DNA of 32,309 nt from Cytobacillus firmus NBRC 15306 (GCF_001591465.1 NZ_BCUY01000046.1:1-32309); one strand, 5' to 3'; positions 15,906 to 24,961 are shown, counted from the stretch's first letter. Numbers and translations are program-made. The notes: generated from the sequence alone by a model not told the origin.

Positions 15906-16510
15906 GTTTTCGAAAGAAAATGGTTTATAAATATTACAAAAATTACAAGCAACAGTGTATTAATGTTGCTTGAATCTGGCAAAAACTTAGCATTTGAAAA
16001 TCGAGTTGAGCAAATGCTTATTTCAGCGTGTCAAAAATCGAATCATACAACGGTTGAAATATTTGGATTTTTTATCAATCTATTTTTGTTCAACTTGCAA
16101 AAATCAAAGCCCAAATTATAATCCCCATCCACACATCTTTTCTTGACGTAAATAGCATTGTATCACCTTCATAATTTTCATACGAATTAACCTTGAATTG
16201 GTTTCAAAAAATTCAAGGTTAAGATATTTTATTTATTTGAAAACTATCACAATAATCTATCTAAAAACAACAATCTTTTAGAAAACAGCCTTTTTTAAAG
16301 TCCAAAGAATGCTGCGCTTACAAGTATTTTTCTTTGTTAAAAGACTTAAGTATTTCTTAGACTATCAAACTTTAAAATACCCCCTAGCAGGATTTCCGGA
16401 TGGAAGAAAAATGAAAAATCAGCCATGCGCTTTTGTTTCAATAATCTTTTTTTAACGCAGCTGTAATCCTTTCCAATAAGGGTTTAAGTAAAATAAAAGT
16501 AAGGGGGAAG
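15906..16510. other. gene-poor AT-rich interval with a perfect inverted repeat
   Basis: There is no gene I can support. A perfect 13-bp inverted repeat (TTAACCTTGAATT, 16187-16199, and its complement, 16210-16222) with a 10-nt loop, followed by ATATTTTATTTATTT, could terminate transcription. An 80-codon frame (15879-16121) has no ribosome binding site or recognisable domain. AGGGGG at 16503-16507 may be the old ribosome binding site of the methyltransferase remnant. Confidence 0.4.
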
Positions 16511-16812
16511 ATTGCTATAGAGAAAGCTATTTTACATCATCATGCCTTATTGGAAATACTTGATGGATTGTTAAGAGAACCAAAATTATTCTGGGAAACT
16601 TTCTAAGAAGACCAGGACAAAGAGATTCCATTTTTTAAAGTGACAGGGCCTGATGAAAACCTGTCTGAGTACATTCAAAATGGCCTGCAGCCTGGGAAAG
16701 GTACTGGAAATTGGATGCGGCCCGGGAAGGAATTCCATTTTTTTGGCGGGGAATGGGGCACAAGTGGATGCCATCGATTTTTCCGAAAAGGCGATCGATA
16801 TAAGGCCTGTCG
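16511..16812 (+). pseudogene. class I SAM-dependent methyltransferase remnant
   Basis: The first part reads ALLEILDGLLREPKLFWETF, then an in-frame TAA (16604-16606) where relatives have Tyr, then EIPFFKVTGPDENLSEYIQN. After a one-base shift near 16697 the frame continues as the SAM-binding motif I, KVLEIGCGPGRNSIFLAGNG, and AQVDAIDFSEKAID. It then stops resembling a methyltransferase at about 16805, just before the 52-bp tandem array. So the gene has one nonsense codon, one frameshift and has lost its C-terminal two thirds. The substrate cannot be inferred. Confidence 0.8.
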
Positions 16813-16816
16813 TAAA

Positions 16817-17057
16817 TAGAGTCCGAACTTGGTTCACCTTCGGACACAGAAAGGGGAAATCGCACTCTCAGAGTCCGAACTTGGTTCACCTTCGGACACA
16901 GAAAGGGGAAATCGTGTTCGCAGAGTCCAAACCCCGGTCATCTTCGGACACAGAAATGAGAAATCGCGTTCGCAGAGTCCAAACCCCGGTCATCTTCGGA
17001 CACAGAATTGAGAAAACACACCCGCAGAGGCAGAACCCGCCACATCTTCAACCCGAA
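16817..17057. repeat. 52-bp tandem repeat array (4.6 units)
   Basis: Units start at 16817, 16869, 16921 and 16973, each exactly 52 bp, with a degenerate partial fifth from 17025. The shared core is GAGTCCRAAC then YCTTCGGACACAGAA. Units 1-2 are nearly identical to each other and so are 3-4, suggesting stepwise duplication. Each unit contains a GTCC...GGAC inverted pair. Because 52 is not a multiple of three, a long open frame running through it changes reading phase per unit and is unlikely to be a real protein. Confidence 0.85.
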
Positions 17058-17074
17058 ACAAGCCACTTACATAA

Positions 17075-17110
17075 TAAAAAACCAGTGTCCGCCCCGGGAC
17101 ACTGGTTTTC
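17075..17110 (-). terminator. terminator of nagP
   Basis: Read leftward, AAAACCAGTGTCC pairs with GGACACTGGTTTT around a short GC-rich loop, followed by TTATTAT. Confidence 0.85.
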
Positions 17111-17116
17111 AGTCAA

Positions 17117-18493
17117 TTACTTCTTTATTTTCTTCATCTCATCTGCAACAAATTCAACATCTGTTCCAACAATGATCTGCAGATTCGTTTTGCTTAATTT
17201 CATGATTCCTTTAGCACCATGTGCCTTCAGTGCGCTTTCTTTCACTTTTTCCATATCCGCAATGTTTAAGCGCAGGCGTGTCGCACAGTTATCAATGGAA
17301 GTAATGTTGTCAGCACCGCCAATATCTTTAATAAAATGGCTGGCCATGACTTCATACTTGCTGCTGCCGGATGATACAGGTTCATCCTCATCTTCCACGA
17401 TATCTTCGTCTTCTTCACGGCCAGGTGTTTTCAGGTCTAACGCTTTAATTAATGCATAGAAGATAACGAAGTACAGAATAGCGTAGATGACGCCAATTCC
17501 CAATAGCAGCAGCGGCTTTTCAGCGATATTAAAGTTCAGTGCAAAATCGAGTGCGCCAGCTGAGAATGTGAAGCCATCGCGGATGCCCAGTAAGGATGTT
17601 AACCACATGGAAACCCCGGTTAAGATGGCATGCACTCCATATAAAAGAGGTGCAATAAACATAAAGGAGAACTCGATCGGCTCTGTAATACCAGTCAGGA
17701 ATGAAGTCAGCGCAAGACCGATGAACATTCCTGAGACCGCTTTTCTTTTTTCAGGCTTAGCAGTTGCAATAATCGCAAATGCTGCAGCCGGCAGACCGAA
17801 CATCATAACAGGGAAGAATCCAGTCATGTAAGCTCCTGCTGACGGATCTCCGGCGAAGAAGCGGGCAATATCTCCATTAACTCCTTCAAATTCACCAAAC
17901 TGGAACCAGAATAAGCTGTTCAATACATGATGCAGACCCAATGGAATTAACAGGCGGTTCATGAATCCGAATAATCCTGAACCTAAAGCGCCTAGACCAA
18001 TAATCCAGTTGCCCAGTGCATCGATGGCGCCCTGGATTGGCGGCCAGGCAAACCCGGCGATGGCAGCCAGAATAATCATGGTAACAGATGTAATAATCGG
18101 CACGAAGCGGCGTCCGCTGAAGAATCCAAGCCAGTCCGGAAGCTTAATGTCATGGAAGCGGTTATATAATAATCCGGCAATAATACCGGCAATAATACCG
18201 CCAAGTACTCCCATATTAATATTTTCATCGATGGCAATTGCCCCTTCGGTTAATACAAGAAAACCGATGGCTCCTGAGAGGGCAGCTGCTCCATTATTGT
18301 CTTTCGCGAATCCCATCGCAACCCCAATGGCAAATATAAGTGCCAGGTTCGCGAAAATGGCGTTGCCGGCATTGGCGATGAACGGAATACCCAATAAATC
18401 ATCCTGTCCAAAGCGGAGCAAAAGACCAGCGGCAGGAAGTACGGCAATCGGAAGCATTAATGCCTTACCAATTCTTTGCAGGAATCCTAACAT
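17117..18493 (-). CDS. nagP: N-acetylglucosamine PTS transporter EIICB
   Basis: This 458-residue phosphotransferase permease imports and phosphorylates N-acetylglucosamine to GlcNAc-6-phosphate. The EIIC membrane domain (residues 1 to about 365, about ten helices) includes GLHHVLNSLFWFQFGEFEG, FFPVMMFGLPAAAFA and GITEPIEFSFMFIAPLLYG. After an acidic linker, the EIIB domain (about 380-458) carries the phospho-accepting cysteine C403 in IDNCATRLRL. There is no EIIA domain, so it must borrow one, as B. subtilis NagP does. The pattern matches NagP rather than PtsG. It diverges from nagB and shares its operators. Confidence 0.9.
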   Translation of the reverse strand: MLGFLQRIGKALMLPIAVLPAAGLLLRFGQDDLLGIPFIANAGNAIFANLALIFAIGVAMGFAKDNNGAAALSGAIGFLVLTEGAIAIDENINMGVLGGIIAGIIAGLLYNRFHDIKLPDWLGFFSGRRFVPIITSVTMIILAAIAGFAWPPIQGAIDALGNWIIGLGALGSGLFGFMNRLLIPLGLHHVLNSLFWFQFGEFEGVNGDIARFFAGDPSAGAYMTGFFPVMMFGLPAAAFAIIATAKPEKRKAVSGMFIGLALTSFLTGITEPIEFSFMFIAPLLYGVHAILTGVSMWLTSLLGIRDGFTFSAGALDFALNFNIAEKPLLLLGIGVIYAILYFVIFYALIKALDLKTPGREEDEDIVEDEDEPVSSGSSKYEVMASHFIKDIGGADNITSIDNCATRLRLNIADMEKVKESALKAHGAKGIMKLSKTNLQIIVGTDVEFVADEMKKIKK

Positions 18494-18524
18494 ATTGATC
18501 TCTCCTTAATAAAAATAATGAATA

Positions 18525-18539
18525 AGAAAGCGTTTTACT
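18525..18539. promoter_or_regulatory. cre-like site in the nagP leader
   Basis: AGAAAGCGTTTTACT, on the minus strand AGTAAAACGCTTTCT, fits the catabolite-control consensus WTGNAANCGNWNNCW except for two outer positions. It lies between the nagP promoter region and its start codon, a position where CcpA usually acts as a roadblock. Confidence 0.55.
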
Positions 18540-18571
18540 AAACTGTCGTAATCATACCAAAATATAAATAT

Positions 18572-18587
18572 AGTTGTCTATACCATT
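18572..18587. promoter_or_regulatory. NagR (dre) operator of nagP
   Basis: On the minus strand this is AATGGTATAGACAACT, one base from the dre consensus ATTGGTATAGACAACT bound by the GntR-family repressor NagR (YvoA) in B. subtilis. A TATATT immediately downstream on the minus strand may be the nagP -10 box, so the operator would overlap the promoter. Confidence 0.8.
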
Positions 18588-18640
18588 TTTAAAAGAAAAA
18601 ATTGATATACTTTTTAAAATTAGGTTTTATTAACGGTAAA

Positions 18641-18656
18641 ATTGGTATAGACAACT
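18641..18656 (+). promoter_or_regulatory. NagR (dre) operator of nagB
   Basis: This is an exact ATTGGTATAGACAACT. It is followed by TATACT (18656-18661), a probable -10 box, giving the same operator/-10 geometry as the divergent nagP site. The two sites are inverted relative to each other. No nagR gene lies in the window. Confidence 0.85.
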
Positions 18657-18766
18657 ATACTTTGTGGTGTTACGATATGAAGTATAAATGGGTTTATTTT
18701 TTCCAATATTTTGCCTTGATTAGTGCAAATATATACTTATTCAGCTTTTGCAGGGAGGAACTCATG

Positions 18767-19504
18767 ATGGAGATCATTAAAGTAAACAACTATGAAGAAA
18801 TGAGTAAAATCGCAGCAGATTACATCATCAGGAAGGTACGCCAATTTCCTGAAGCGACATTCGGATTGGCAACCGGGAGTACACCTGTGGGAACATATAA
18901 ACGATTGATTGAAGATCACCGGGATAACGGAACATCATATAAAAAGGTGACAACCTTTAATTTGGATGAGTATATCGGCCTTTCAGGAGATAATCCGCAA
19001 AGCTACCGATATTTTATGGATTCCCAATTGTTTAACCATCTCGATATTCGTAAGGAAAATACGTTTGTCCCAAGCGGTACGGCCGAGGATTTGGAAGCAG
19101 AATGCCGAAATTATGAGAGTAAGCTTAAAAACTATGGCGGCATTGATCTGCAAATTTTAGGCATCGGCAATAATGGGCACATTGGCTTTAATGAGCCAGG
19201 CACGTCTTTTTCATCTAAAACCCATATTGTTGATCTAGCAGACTCTACTATTAAAGCCAATGCCAGATTTTTTAATACGATCGAAGAGGTGCCGACCCAA
19301 GCCATTACAATGGGAATCGCTACGATCATGCAAAGCAGGGAGATTCTCCTTCTGGCTTCAGGTGAAGCAAAAGCCGATGCCATTCAAAAGCTTCTTGGAA
19401 ATGGTGTTAATGAACTTTTCCCGGCATCCATCTTAAAAAATCATCCAAACGTTAAAGTGATTGCCGACGAAGCGGCTCTAAGCGCATCAAAAGTCTCGGT
19501 ATAA
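18767..19504 (+). CDS. nagB: glucosamine-6-phosphate deaminase
   Basis: This 245-residue enzyme converts glucosamine-6-phosphate to fructose-6-phosphate and ammonia. Motifs are FGLATGSTPVGTYKRL, TFNLDEYIGL (catalytic Asp), GIGNNGHIGFNEPG and SGEAKADAIQKLL. The open frame extends upstream to 18602, but that region contains the operator and promoter, so the N-terminal 55 codons are spurious. AGGGAGG at 18752-18758 favours ATG 18767 (8-nt spacing) over ATG 18764. nagA, which normally precedes nagB, is absent; the deacetylase must be elsewhere. A short SIS-like remnant follows. Confidence 0.93.
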   Translation: MEIIKVNNYEEMSKIAADYIIRKVRQFPEATFGLATGSTPVGTYKRLIEDHRDNGTSYKKVTTFNLDEYIGLSGDNPQSYRYFMDSQLFNHLDIRKENTFVPSGTAEDLEAECRNYESKLKNYGGIDLQILGIGNNGHIGFNEPGTSFSSKTHIVDLADSTIKANARFFNTIEEVPTQAITMGIATIMQSREILLLASGEAKADAIQKLLGNGVNELFPASILKNHPNVKVIADEAALSASKVSV

Positions 19505-19518
19505 ATGGGGTAGTAGCA

Positions 19519-19647
19519 ATGCTTGCGAAATATCTGAATGAAGTAAAAGATTTATTGGCTCTTTTGCAAAAAGAAGAGAGTCAAAAAATCAAACGGCAAA
19601 TAAGCTATATTTCAGTAAACAAAAAACCGCTCTGGCCAGAAACCTGA
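19519..19647 (+). pseudogene. possible N-terminal remnant of a SIS-domain sugar isomerase
   Basis: A 42-codon frame begins 14 bp after nagB: MLAKYLNEVKDLLALLQKEE then SQKIKRQISYIS. This resembles the first helix of SIS-domain sugar-phosphate proteins (M-L-x-x-Y, then E-E-x-x-x-I-x-x-A), after which similarity ends and the frame runs into a terminator. There is no strong ribosome binding site. It is probably a 3'-truncated gene of the amino-sugar operon; the similarity is short, so a chance frame cannot be excluded. Confidence 0.4.
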
Positions 19648-19656
19648 GCGGTTTTT
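19619..19656. terminator. bidirectional terminator between nagB and bceB
   Basis: AAAAAACCGCTC pairs with GAGCGGTTTTT around a 13-nt loop. A-run on one side and T-run on the other allow termination from both directions. Confidence 0.85.
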
Positions 19657-19661
19657 CCGTC

Positions 19662-21602
19662 CTATAGTGCATCTTTTATCACTTTTTTCGAATAAATCAC
19701 AGACAGTATTCCAAAAATCGAATATAGCACCGTGTAAAGCACCATTACCAGGATCATCGGCATCCAAAGCTCGCTTCCGAAGAAGAACCAGCCGGATTTT
19801 ACGGCAAAGTAGCTGTGCAGAAGACCGACGATAAGCGGAATTCCAAAGTTGAAGGCCATTTTGGATCGAATCCCGCGCAGCAGGTCTCCCTGTGTGAAGC
19901 CAAGTTTCCGCAGGATCGTATAGTTTGGTTTTTCATCCTCACTCTGATCCATTTGTTTGAAATATAGAATGCAGCCTGAAGTGACCAGAAAGGTCAAGCC
20001 GAGAAAGCCGACAATAAACATCACCAGTCCCATGTTCATTTTTTGCCTTGTGCTCATCTCTTGCTGGGAATCGGCTCTGCCGCTGAACTCCATCTTTTTG
20101 AAAAGTGTATTGGCTTTTTCAATATCGCTGTCATTCTTCATATCCACTCCGATGAAAAGCGAATCCTCCAGCTGGATCTCAGGATTAAGGTCAGCTTTCA
20201 GCTCTTCATACACCTGCTCATCCACAATGGCCACCGGCAGCCCGCCTGCTGTAAAATAAAACGGGATGACAAAGTCTTTATTTAGCCCTATATAATTTTG
20301 TTTAATGGCAGTTGTTTTTCCCTTGAACTCAAGCTTTCCTGATTCCTTCATCGTCATGAACTTCTGCAGGGCATCATTATATCCAGTCAGCACGGTTTCA
20401 TTAGGGGAAAGTTCCATGCCAGCTATGGACTTTTCGCTTACAACCGGCAAAAGCATGGTTGGCGAATCAAAATTCATTTCTTCCAGATTGACATCCAGGA
20501 TGTCCTCCATATCAGCATCCACCTGCAATACCTCAATACTTTGTTCCTTATACTCTAATCCCTCTTTATGAAGGCTCCCTGTAAACTTCCCTGCATCTTC
20601 CTTGTCAGTGAACGAAAAGTGGGAGGGGAGGCTATCCTGGGCTGATTTTTCCGCTGAGTAGTAAGAAATATAGCTTAATGACAGGAGCCCGATCGCAAGG
20701 GCGGACACAGTTGTAATGATCGTTAAAAGCAGGGCACTCGACTTCATGCGGAACATGATGGAGGACAATGAAAGAACTTCATTAACATTCAGGTATCCAT
20801 CTTTCCTTTTGCGGATCAGGCTCGCGATAAAGCTTACCGATCCTTTGTAGAAAAGATAGGTTCCAATGATAACGGAAGCAAGAATGACGACCATCGCGAA
20901 GAACAGCTCGTTCATGGATGTGAAATCACCGCCAAATAATAGGGAAGAGATGTAATAGCCGGCAATGATCAAGGCTAAACCAAGCACCCCCATGATCATT
21001 TCCCAAATGGACAGCTTTTTTACTTTTCCCTCGGCAACCGAAACCACCCTGAATAAAGATAGAATGGTTTGCCTCTTGATAAAAACAAAATTCATCAGCA
21101 TGATGAACACATAAATAACCGTAAAGACAATGACAGTCTGCAATAGCGCCTCACTTGAAAAATGCAATGAAGCAATTCCCTCAACACCGGTTAATTTAAA
21201 TAGAATCATAAGTATTAACTTCGAAACCGAAAAGCCGATAAAGATCCCAATGATCAGCGACCCAAAATACAGCAGGAGATTTTCCAGGCTAAGCAGCCTG
21301 AAAATTTCATTTTTTGTCATTCCTATCAGCTGAAAAAGCCCGATTTCTTTGCTGCGCCTTTTGATAAAAATAGTGTTGGCGTACAGAAGAAAGATGGAAA
21401 CAATCGCCACGAGCAGGATAGAGGCTGTTTTGATTGCTGCTGCACCTTTAATCGATCCTTTTGCTTCAGACATCGATGGATCATATTGAAGGGTAACAAA
21501 GGCGAAATAGAGCGCGACACTGAAAATAAGCGCGAAAACATAGAGATAATAATGTTTCAGGTTCTTTTTCAGATTGCGGAGGATGATGGTATTAATGCTC
21601 AT
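19662..21602 (-). CDS. bceB: BceB-type ABC transporter permease
   Basis: This 646-residue permease belongs to the peptide-sensing and detoxification (BceAB/FtsX-like) family. It has ten predicted helices arranged as one at the N-terminus, three at about 55-145, two at 200-250, one near 285, then a roughly 200-residue extracellular domain (about 310-520), and three at the C-terminus. That large outside domain is the family hallmark for ligand sensing. The start is ATG 21602, inside the end of bceA (11-bp overlap); an upstream GTG at 21611 is in frame but less likely. Length equals that of B. subtilis BceB. Exact peptide specificity (bacitracin or others) cannot be read from sequence. Confidence 0.88.
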   Translation of the reverse strand: MSINTIILRNLKKNLKHYYLYVFALIFSVALYFAFVTLQYDPSMSEAKGSIKGAAAIKTASILLVAIVSIFLLYANTIFIKRRSKEIGLFQLIGMTKNEIFRLLSLENLLLYFGSLIIGIFIGFSVSKLILMILFKLTGVEGIASLHFSSEALLQTVIVFTVIYVFIMLMNFVFIKRQTILSLFRVVSVAEGKVKKLSIWEMIMGVLGLALIIAGYYISSLLFGGDFTSMNELFFAMVVILASVIIGTYLFYKGSVSFIASLIRKRKDGYLNVNEVLSLSSIMFRMKSSALLLTIITTVSALAIGLLSLSYISYYSAEKSAQDSLPSHFSFTDKEDAGKFTGSLHKEGLEYKEQSIEVLQVDADMEDILDVNLEEMNFDSPTMLLPVVSEKSIAGMELSPNETVLTGYNDALQKFMTMKESGKLEFKGKTTAIKQNYIGLNKDFVIPFYFTAGGLPVAIVDEQVYEELKADLNPEIQLEDSLFIGVDMKNDSDIEKANTLFKKMEFSGRADSQQEMSTRQKMNMGLVMFIVGFLGLTFLVTSGCILYFKQMDQSEDEKPNYTILRKLGFTQGDLLRGIRSKMAFNFGIPLIVGLLHSYFAVKSGWFFFGSELWMPMILVMVLYTVLYSIFGILSVIYSKKVIKDAL

Positions 21603-22353
21603 GCTGCACACCGCCTAAAACGCCTTGTGTCTTCATAATATCATTGAAAAAAGCCTGTCTTGATTGATCACCTTTATTCAGCTGCGTATAAACCTGGCCA
21701 TCCTTGATGAAAATAACCCGGCTGCAGAAGCTTGCTGCTACAGGATCATGGGTGACCATGATAATCGTTGCTTTCCTTTTCTGATTTAAATCACTTAGCT
21801 TATTTAACAAGTCTGAGGCTGACTTTGAATCCAGCGCACCTGTCGGCTCATCAGCGAAAATAATGCTTGGCTCATGAATAAACGCACGAGCAGCGGAAGT
21901 CCGCTGCTTTTGCCCGCCGGAAATTTCGTTCGGATATTTATCCTTTAAATCTAAAATGCCTAGCTCACCCGCAACCGCTGCAAACTTTTCATCTGCTTCT
22001 TTTTTTGGTGTTTTGCTGACGGAAAGGGGGAGAAGGATATTTTCCTTCACTGTCAATGTATCCAGGAGATTATATTCCTGAAAAATAAACCCGAGATGCT
22101 TCTTGCGGAACTGGGCGAGCTGCTTTTCCTTCAGTCTTGTCATTTCCTTTTCTTCAATCTTGATTTCTCCGCCGCTTACACTGTCAATAGACGAAAGCAC
22201 ATTGAGAAGAGTGGTCTTCCCTGAACCGGAAGCGCCCATAATGCTTACAAATTCACCCGTTTCAATTTTCAAATCAATTCCTTTTAATACTTCCTGCCTA
22301 TTAAATTTATTGCCGTAGCTTTTATGAATTTTTTTGGCTTCAAGTACAAACAT
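21592..22353 (-). CDS. bceA: BceA-type ABC transporter ATPase
   Basis: This 253-residue ATPase energises the BceB permease at the membrane. Motifs are Walker [10 protein letters not shown], the Q-loop region [12 protein letters not shown], the signature ISGGQKQR and Walker [13 protein letters not shown] followed by the switch His in MVTHD. Length equals B. subtilis BceA. It overlaps bceB by 11 bp and is transcribed from its own promoter downstream of bceS, so expression should depend on phosphorylated BceR. Confidence 0.93.
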   Translation of the reverse strand: MFVLEAKKIHKSYGNKFNRQEVLKGIDLKIETGEFVSIMGASGSGKTTLLNVLSSIDSVSGGEIKIEEKEMTRLKEKQLAQFRKKHLGFIFQEYNLLDTLTVKENILLPLSVSKTPKKEADEKFAAVAGELGILDLKDKYPNEISGGQKQRTSAARAFIHEPSIIFADEPTGALDSKSASDLLNKLSDLNQKRKATIIMVTHDPVAASFCSRVIFIKDGQVYTQLNKGDQSRQAFFNDIMKTQGVLGGVQHEH

Positions 22354-22381
22354 GTGTAACCATCCTTTCTTTTATAGCCTT

Positions 22382-22410
22382 ATTATAAAAGGGTACGTCT
22401 ATGTAATTCC
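22382..22410 (-). promoter_or_regulatory. bceAB promoter (TATAAT with weak -35)
   Basis: On the minus strand TATAAT is at 22387-22382, with GGAATT 17 bp upstream in place of a good -35 box. A perfect -10 with a poor -35 is what an activator-dependent promoter shows, in keeping with control by BceR from the palindrome at 22437-22460. Confidence 0.6.
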
Positions 22411-22436
22411 TTCGATTGTACGAACAAACAGCAAAA

Positions 22437-22460
22437 GCATGTGACATTTTTGTCACATGC
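22437..22460. promoter_or_regulatory. 10-bp palindrome: probable BceR box, possibly also terminator
   Basis: GCATGTGACA and TGTCACATGC form perfect arms separated by TTTT. The core TGACA-N4-TGTCA agrees with the inverted-repeat type of binding site described for BceR-like regulators. It overlaps the TGA stop of bceS (22453-22455) and lies about 30 bp upstream of the bceAB -35 position. On the minus strand it is followed by TTTTGC, so it might also weakly terminate the bceRS transcript. Confidence 0.65.
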
Positions 22461-23457
22461 CTGTTATGCTGACGAAATCATTGCGCGTAGGGAAGACTAG
22501 TGTCATGATGGTGCCTTTGCCTAAACAAGACTCCACAAGGATTTTTATTTTTAGCTGGTCTGCGGCCTTTTTGGCTAAATATAACCCCATGCCTGTTGCT
22601 GCGTTTTCATGGTGATTTGCAGTGGATGTGAACCCCTTCTCAAAGATTCGCGGCAAATCCCTCTGATCAATGCCTCTGCCAAAATCCTGAATCCTCAAGG
22701 ATATTTTACTGTCTTGAAGGAAACTCGAAATCAAAATATCTGATTCCTCACTATACTTCACCGCGTTGGTTAAAAGCTGGCGAATGATAAAACTGAACCA
22801 TTTTGCGTCGCTCAGAGCTTCTGTTACTTCCATTTCCATTTCAAAGCCAATGCCTTTTTGCATGCACCAGGACTGCAGAGATTTGATTTCCCTGAATAGG
22901 ATGTCTTCGAGATGAATCATTTCAATATATATGTCATTTTCCATCGAAGGAATCCGCTTTTGATGCAGCTGCTGATCCAGAAGAAGGTGGATGCGCAGCC
23001 ATTCATACGTCAGGGCGGATTTAAGATTCTGATCTCCAATCCGGTCAATCATGAGATGCATGGCAGTCAAGGGTGTTTTTACTTCATGAATCCAGGACAG
23101 CAGTTCATCTTTTTCCTTCTCGAGAAGTGTCCAATTCCGAGTATACTCCTGTTTAAACCGCTCGGTTTGGCTCACCAGGCCAGACTCTATTATTTTTTCA
23201 AAGGGACTTTCAGACTCCGGTATGCTCGACAGATCTAAACCTTCTTCCCGCTCGGCTACTTCTCTGTAAAATCGTGTTTCTTTTTGATAACGGAGAAAGA
23301 TGAACCCAGTGAAAATGATGGCAGATAAAAAGGTGTAATAAAGGAATGGCTTAAGGGATATGGCCGAATCGATATATACTACAAAGGCGGCAAGCACCTG
23401 AAGGAAACCGAACAGCAGGATCCAGCTTAACCTTTCTCTGATATATTTCCTAAACAT
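22453..23457 (-). CDS. bceS: BceS-type sensor histidine kinase
   Basis: This 334-residue intramembrane-sensing kinase has two helices (about 12-29 and 38-56) joined by a loop of fewer than ten residues, too short to bind a ligand. Such kinases receive the signal through the BceAB transporter. The phospho-accepting H124 is in SWIHEVKTPLTAM; the N-box is LLTNAVKYS; the ATP-lid motifs are DFGRGID and GMGLYLAKK. The frame is open upstream to 23535, but ATG 23457 overlaps the bceR stop by 8 bp and gives the same length as B. subtilis BceS. The stop codon lies inside the putative BceR palindrome. Confidence 0.9.
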   Translation of the reverse strand: MFRKYIRERLSWILLFGFLQVLAAFVVYIDSAISLKPFLYYTFLSAIIFTGFIFLRYQKETRFYREVAEREEGLDLSSIPESESPFEKIIESGLVSQTERFKQEYTRNWTLLEKEKDELLSWIHEVKTPLTAMHLMIDRIGDQNLKSALTYEWLRIHLLLDQQLHQKRIPSMENDIYIEMIHLEDILFREIKSLQSWCMQKGIGFEMEMEVTEALSDAKWFSFIIRQLLTNAVKYSEESDILISSFLQDSKISLRIQDFGRGIDQRDLPRIFEKGFTSTANHHENAATGMGLYLAKKAADQLKIKILVESCLGKGTIMTLVFPTRNDFVSITGM

Positions 23458-24145
23458 GCGAGGCATCCTCTTCAATTGCCATATATCCCTGGCCGACCTT
23501 TGTTTCGATCCTGGCGCCAAGCCCGATGTCCTCAAGCTTCTTCCTTAGTCTATTAATATTGACCGTAAGAGTATTGTCACTTATGAACCGTTTGTCATCC
23601 CATAGGCTGTGAATGATATCATCCCTGCTGACAATTTGATTTTTTCTTTCTATCAATAGCTTTAATATGTAAATTTCATTTTTCGTTAATTCTATGCAGC
23701 CGCTCTCATTTGTAACGGTATTCTTTTCGAAATCAACTGCCGCATTGCACCAGGTCTTGAGATTATTCTGAACGGCACTATAGTTATAGACGCGTCTGAG
23801 TATTGCCTGTATTTTGGCAATCAGGACTTCGAAGTGGAAGGGCTTTTGGATAAAATCATCCGCGCCAAGCTGCATGGACATGACCATGTCAGTAGGATGA
23901 TCCCGGGATGACAGGAAAATAATCGGCACATTCGAATGTGAACGAATCATCCGGCACCAATGAAACCCGTCGAACTTCGGAAGCTGAATATCGATAATGA
24001 CCAAATCAGGCTGAATGCCGGCAAACTCCTTCATGACTCCACTGAAGTCCTGAATTCCATGGACTTCATAAGACCACTGGGAGAGGCGGTCTCTGATTTC
24101 AGAAAAAAGGGAGGCATCATCCTCAATTAAAAGCACTTTAAACAA
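23450..24145 (-). CDS. bceR: BceR-type response regulator
   Basis: This 231-residue OmpR-family regulator has a receiver domain (1-115) with the acidic pocket E8-D9-D10, phospho-acceptor D52 in VIIDIQLP, and K102 in FIQKPF. A winged-helix DNA-binding domain covers about 130-225 (ELTKNEIYILKLLIE, then TVNINRLRKKL). It is expected to activate bceAB when phosphorylated by BceS. ATG 24145 is preceded by GGTGAG. It is translationally coupled to bceS and diverges from the TauE-like gene. Confidence 0.92.
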   Translation of the reverse strand: MFKVLLIEDDASLFSEIRDRLSQWSYEVHGIQDFSGVMKEFAGIQPDLVIIDIQLPKFDGFHWCRMIRSHSNVPIIFLSSRDHPTDMVMSMQLGADDFIQKPFHFEVLIAKIQAILRRVYNYSAVQNNLKTWCNAAVDFEKNTVTNESGCIELTKNEIYILKLLIERKNQIVSRDDIIHSLWDDKRFISDNTLTVNINRLRKKLEDIGLGARIETKVGQGYMAIEEDASHV

Positions 24146-24256
24146 TTAACTCACCACACTTTTGCATATTCCTTCCATAATTGTATAGGAAAAGCTCAAG
24201 GTCTGCCAGAATGTTTCCGGACTGTGTTAAAATAAGGTAAAAAGCAGGTTTTGTGC

Positions 24257-24961
24257 ATGGAAATCTTTATCTACATCCTTATTATTTTAATTGCATCCAT
24301 TTTACAGACAAGCACTGGATTTGGCTTCTCAATCCTGGCCACACCGTTTTTGCTGCTTCTTTTTGAACCTAAAGAAGCCATTCAAATCAATTTGATTTTA
24401 TCTTTAATTATTTCTGCTGCCTTATTTTCAAAAATCAAGAAGGATACAAACTTTGGAGTTCTGAAAAGGTTCGCAATTGGCAGTGCAGCCGGGCTGCCCA
24501 TCGGTATTGCCATTTTTTTATTCTTGGACATTTCCCGGCTGAAATTAGCTGTCAGTTTCATTATTTTGCTTTTAACACTCCTTTTGATGGCGAATTTCCG
24601 TGTGAAAGAAACAAGCCGGAGGGATTATTCAGTAGGTGGATTGTCAGGAATCATGACAACCAGCATTGGCATGCCCGGTCCGCCGCTTCTTTTATATTTT
24701 TCAGGAACGGACACTGAAAAAGAGAGGCTTAGGGGAACTACTTTGGCTTTCTACTTGTTTATCTACTCAGCCAGTCTGGTGTTTCAGATCATCTTTGCAG
24801 GGACTAGTAAGACGATTTGGCTTTCAAGCTTGTATGCTTTGCCGCTGGTGCTGCTGGGGCTATACCTGGGACAAATTCTATTTGTTAATATCAATCAGCG
24901 TTTTTTTAAGATTTTTACATATATTATATTGATTTTCACTGGAGTTTACCTGCTGATTTAA
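24257..24961 (+). CDS. TauE/SafE-family membrane transporter
   Basis: This 234-residue protein of the sulfite exporter TauE/SafE family has about eight helices. The N-terminal ASILQTSTGFGFSILATPF and the internal GIMTTSIGMPGPPLLLYF are the two repeated family motifs (GxGxG and GxPGPP). Members export or import anionic sulfur or organic compounds; the substrate here is unknown. The frame opens with TTG 24251, but ATG 24257 fits the AGCAGG site better. Its stop shares one base with the ATG of the next gene. Confidence 0.85.
   Translation: MEIFIYILIILIASILQTSTGFGFSILATPFLLLLFEPKEAIQINLILSLIISAALFSKIKKDTNFGVLKRFAIGSAAGLPIGIAIFLFLDISRLKLAVSFIILLLTLLLMANFRVKETSRRDYSVGGLSGIMTTSIGMPGPPLLLYFSGTDTEKERLRGTTLAFYLFIYSASLVFQIIFAGTSKTIWLSSLYALPLVLLGLYLGQILFVNINQRFFKIFTYIILIFTGVYLLI

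Noticed and set aside
15879-16121. 80-codon frame as a gene
   Set aside because: It has no ribosome binding site, no recognisable domain, and it overlaps the upstream region of the YqhV-like gene.
16817-17057. CRISPR array or coding tandem repeat
   Set aside because: There are no spacers between the 52-bp units, and 52 bp is not a multiple of three, so the long open frame through it switches phase per unit.
17961-18509. 182-codon plus-strand frame
   Set aside because: It is antisense to nagP, Pro/Ile/Ala-rich and without a ribosome binding site; a shadow of the membrane-protein gene.
18602-18763. N-terminal extension of NagB
   Set aside because: The segment contains the dre operator and promoter, and the standard NagB N-terminus with a ribosome binding site starts at 18767.
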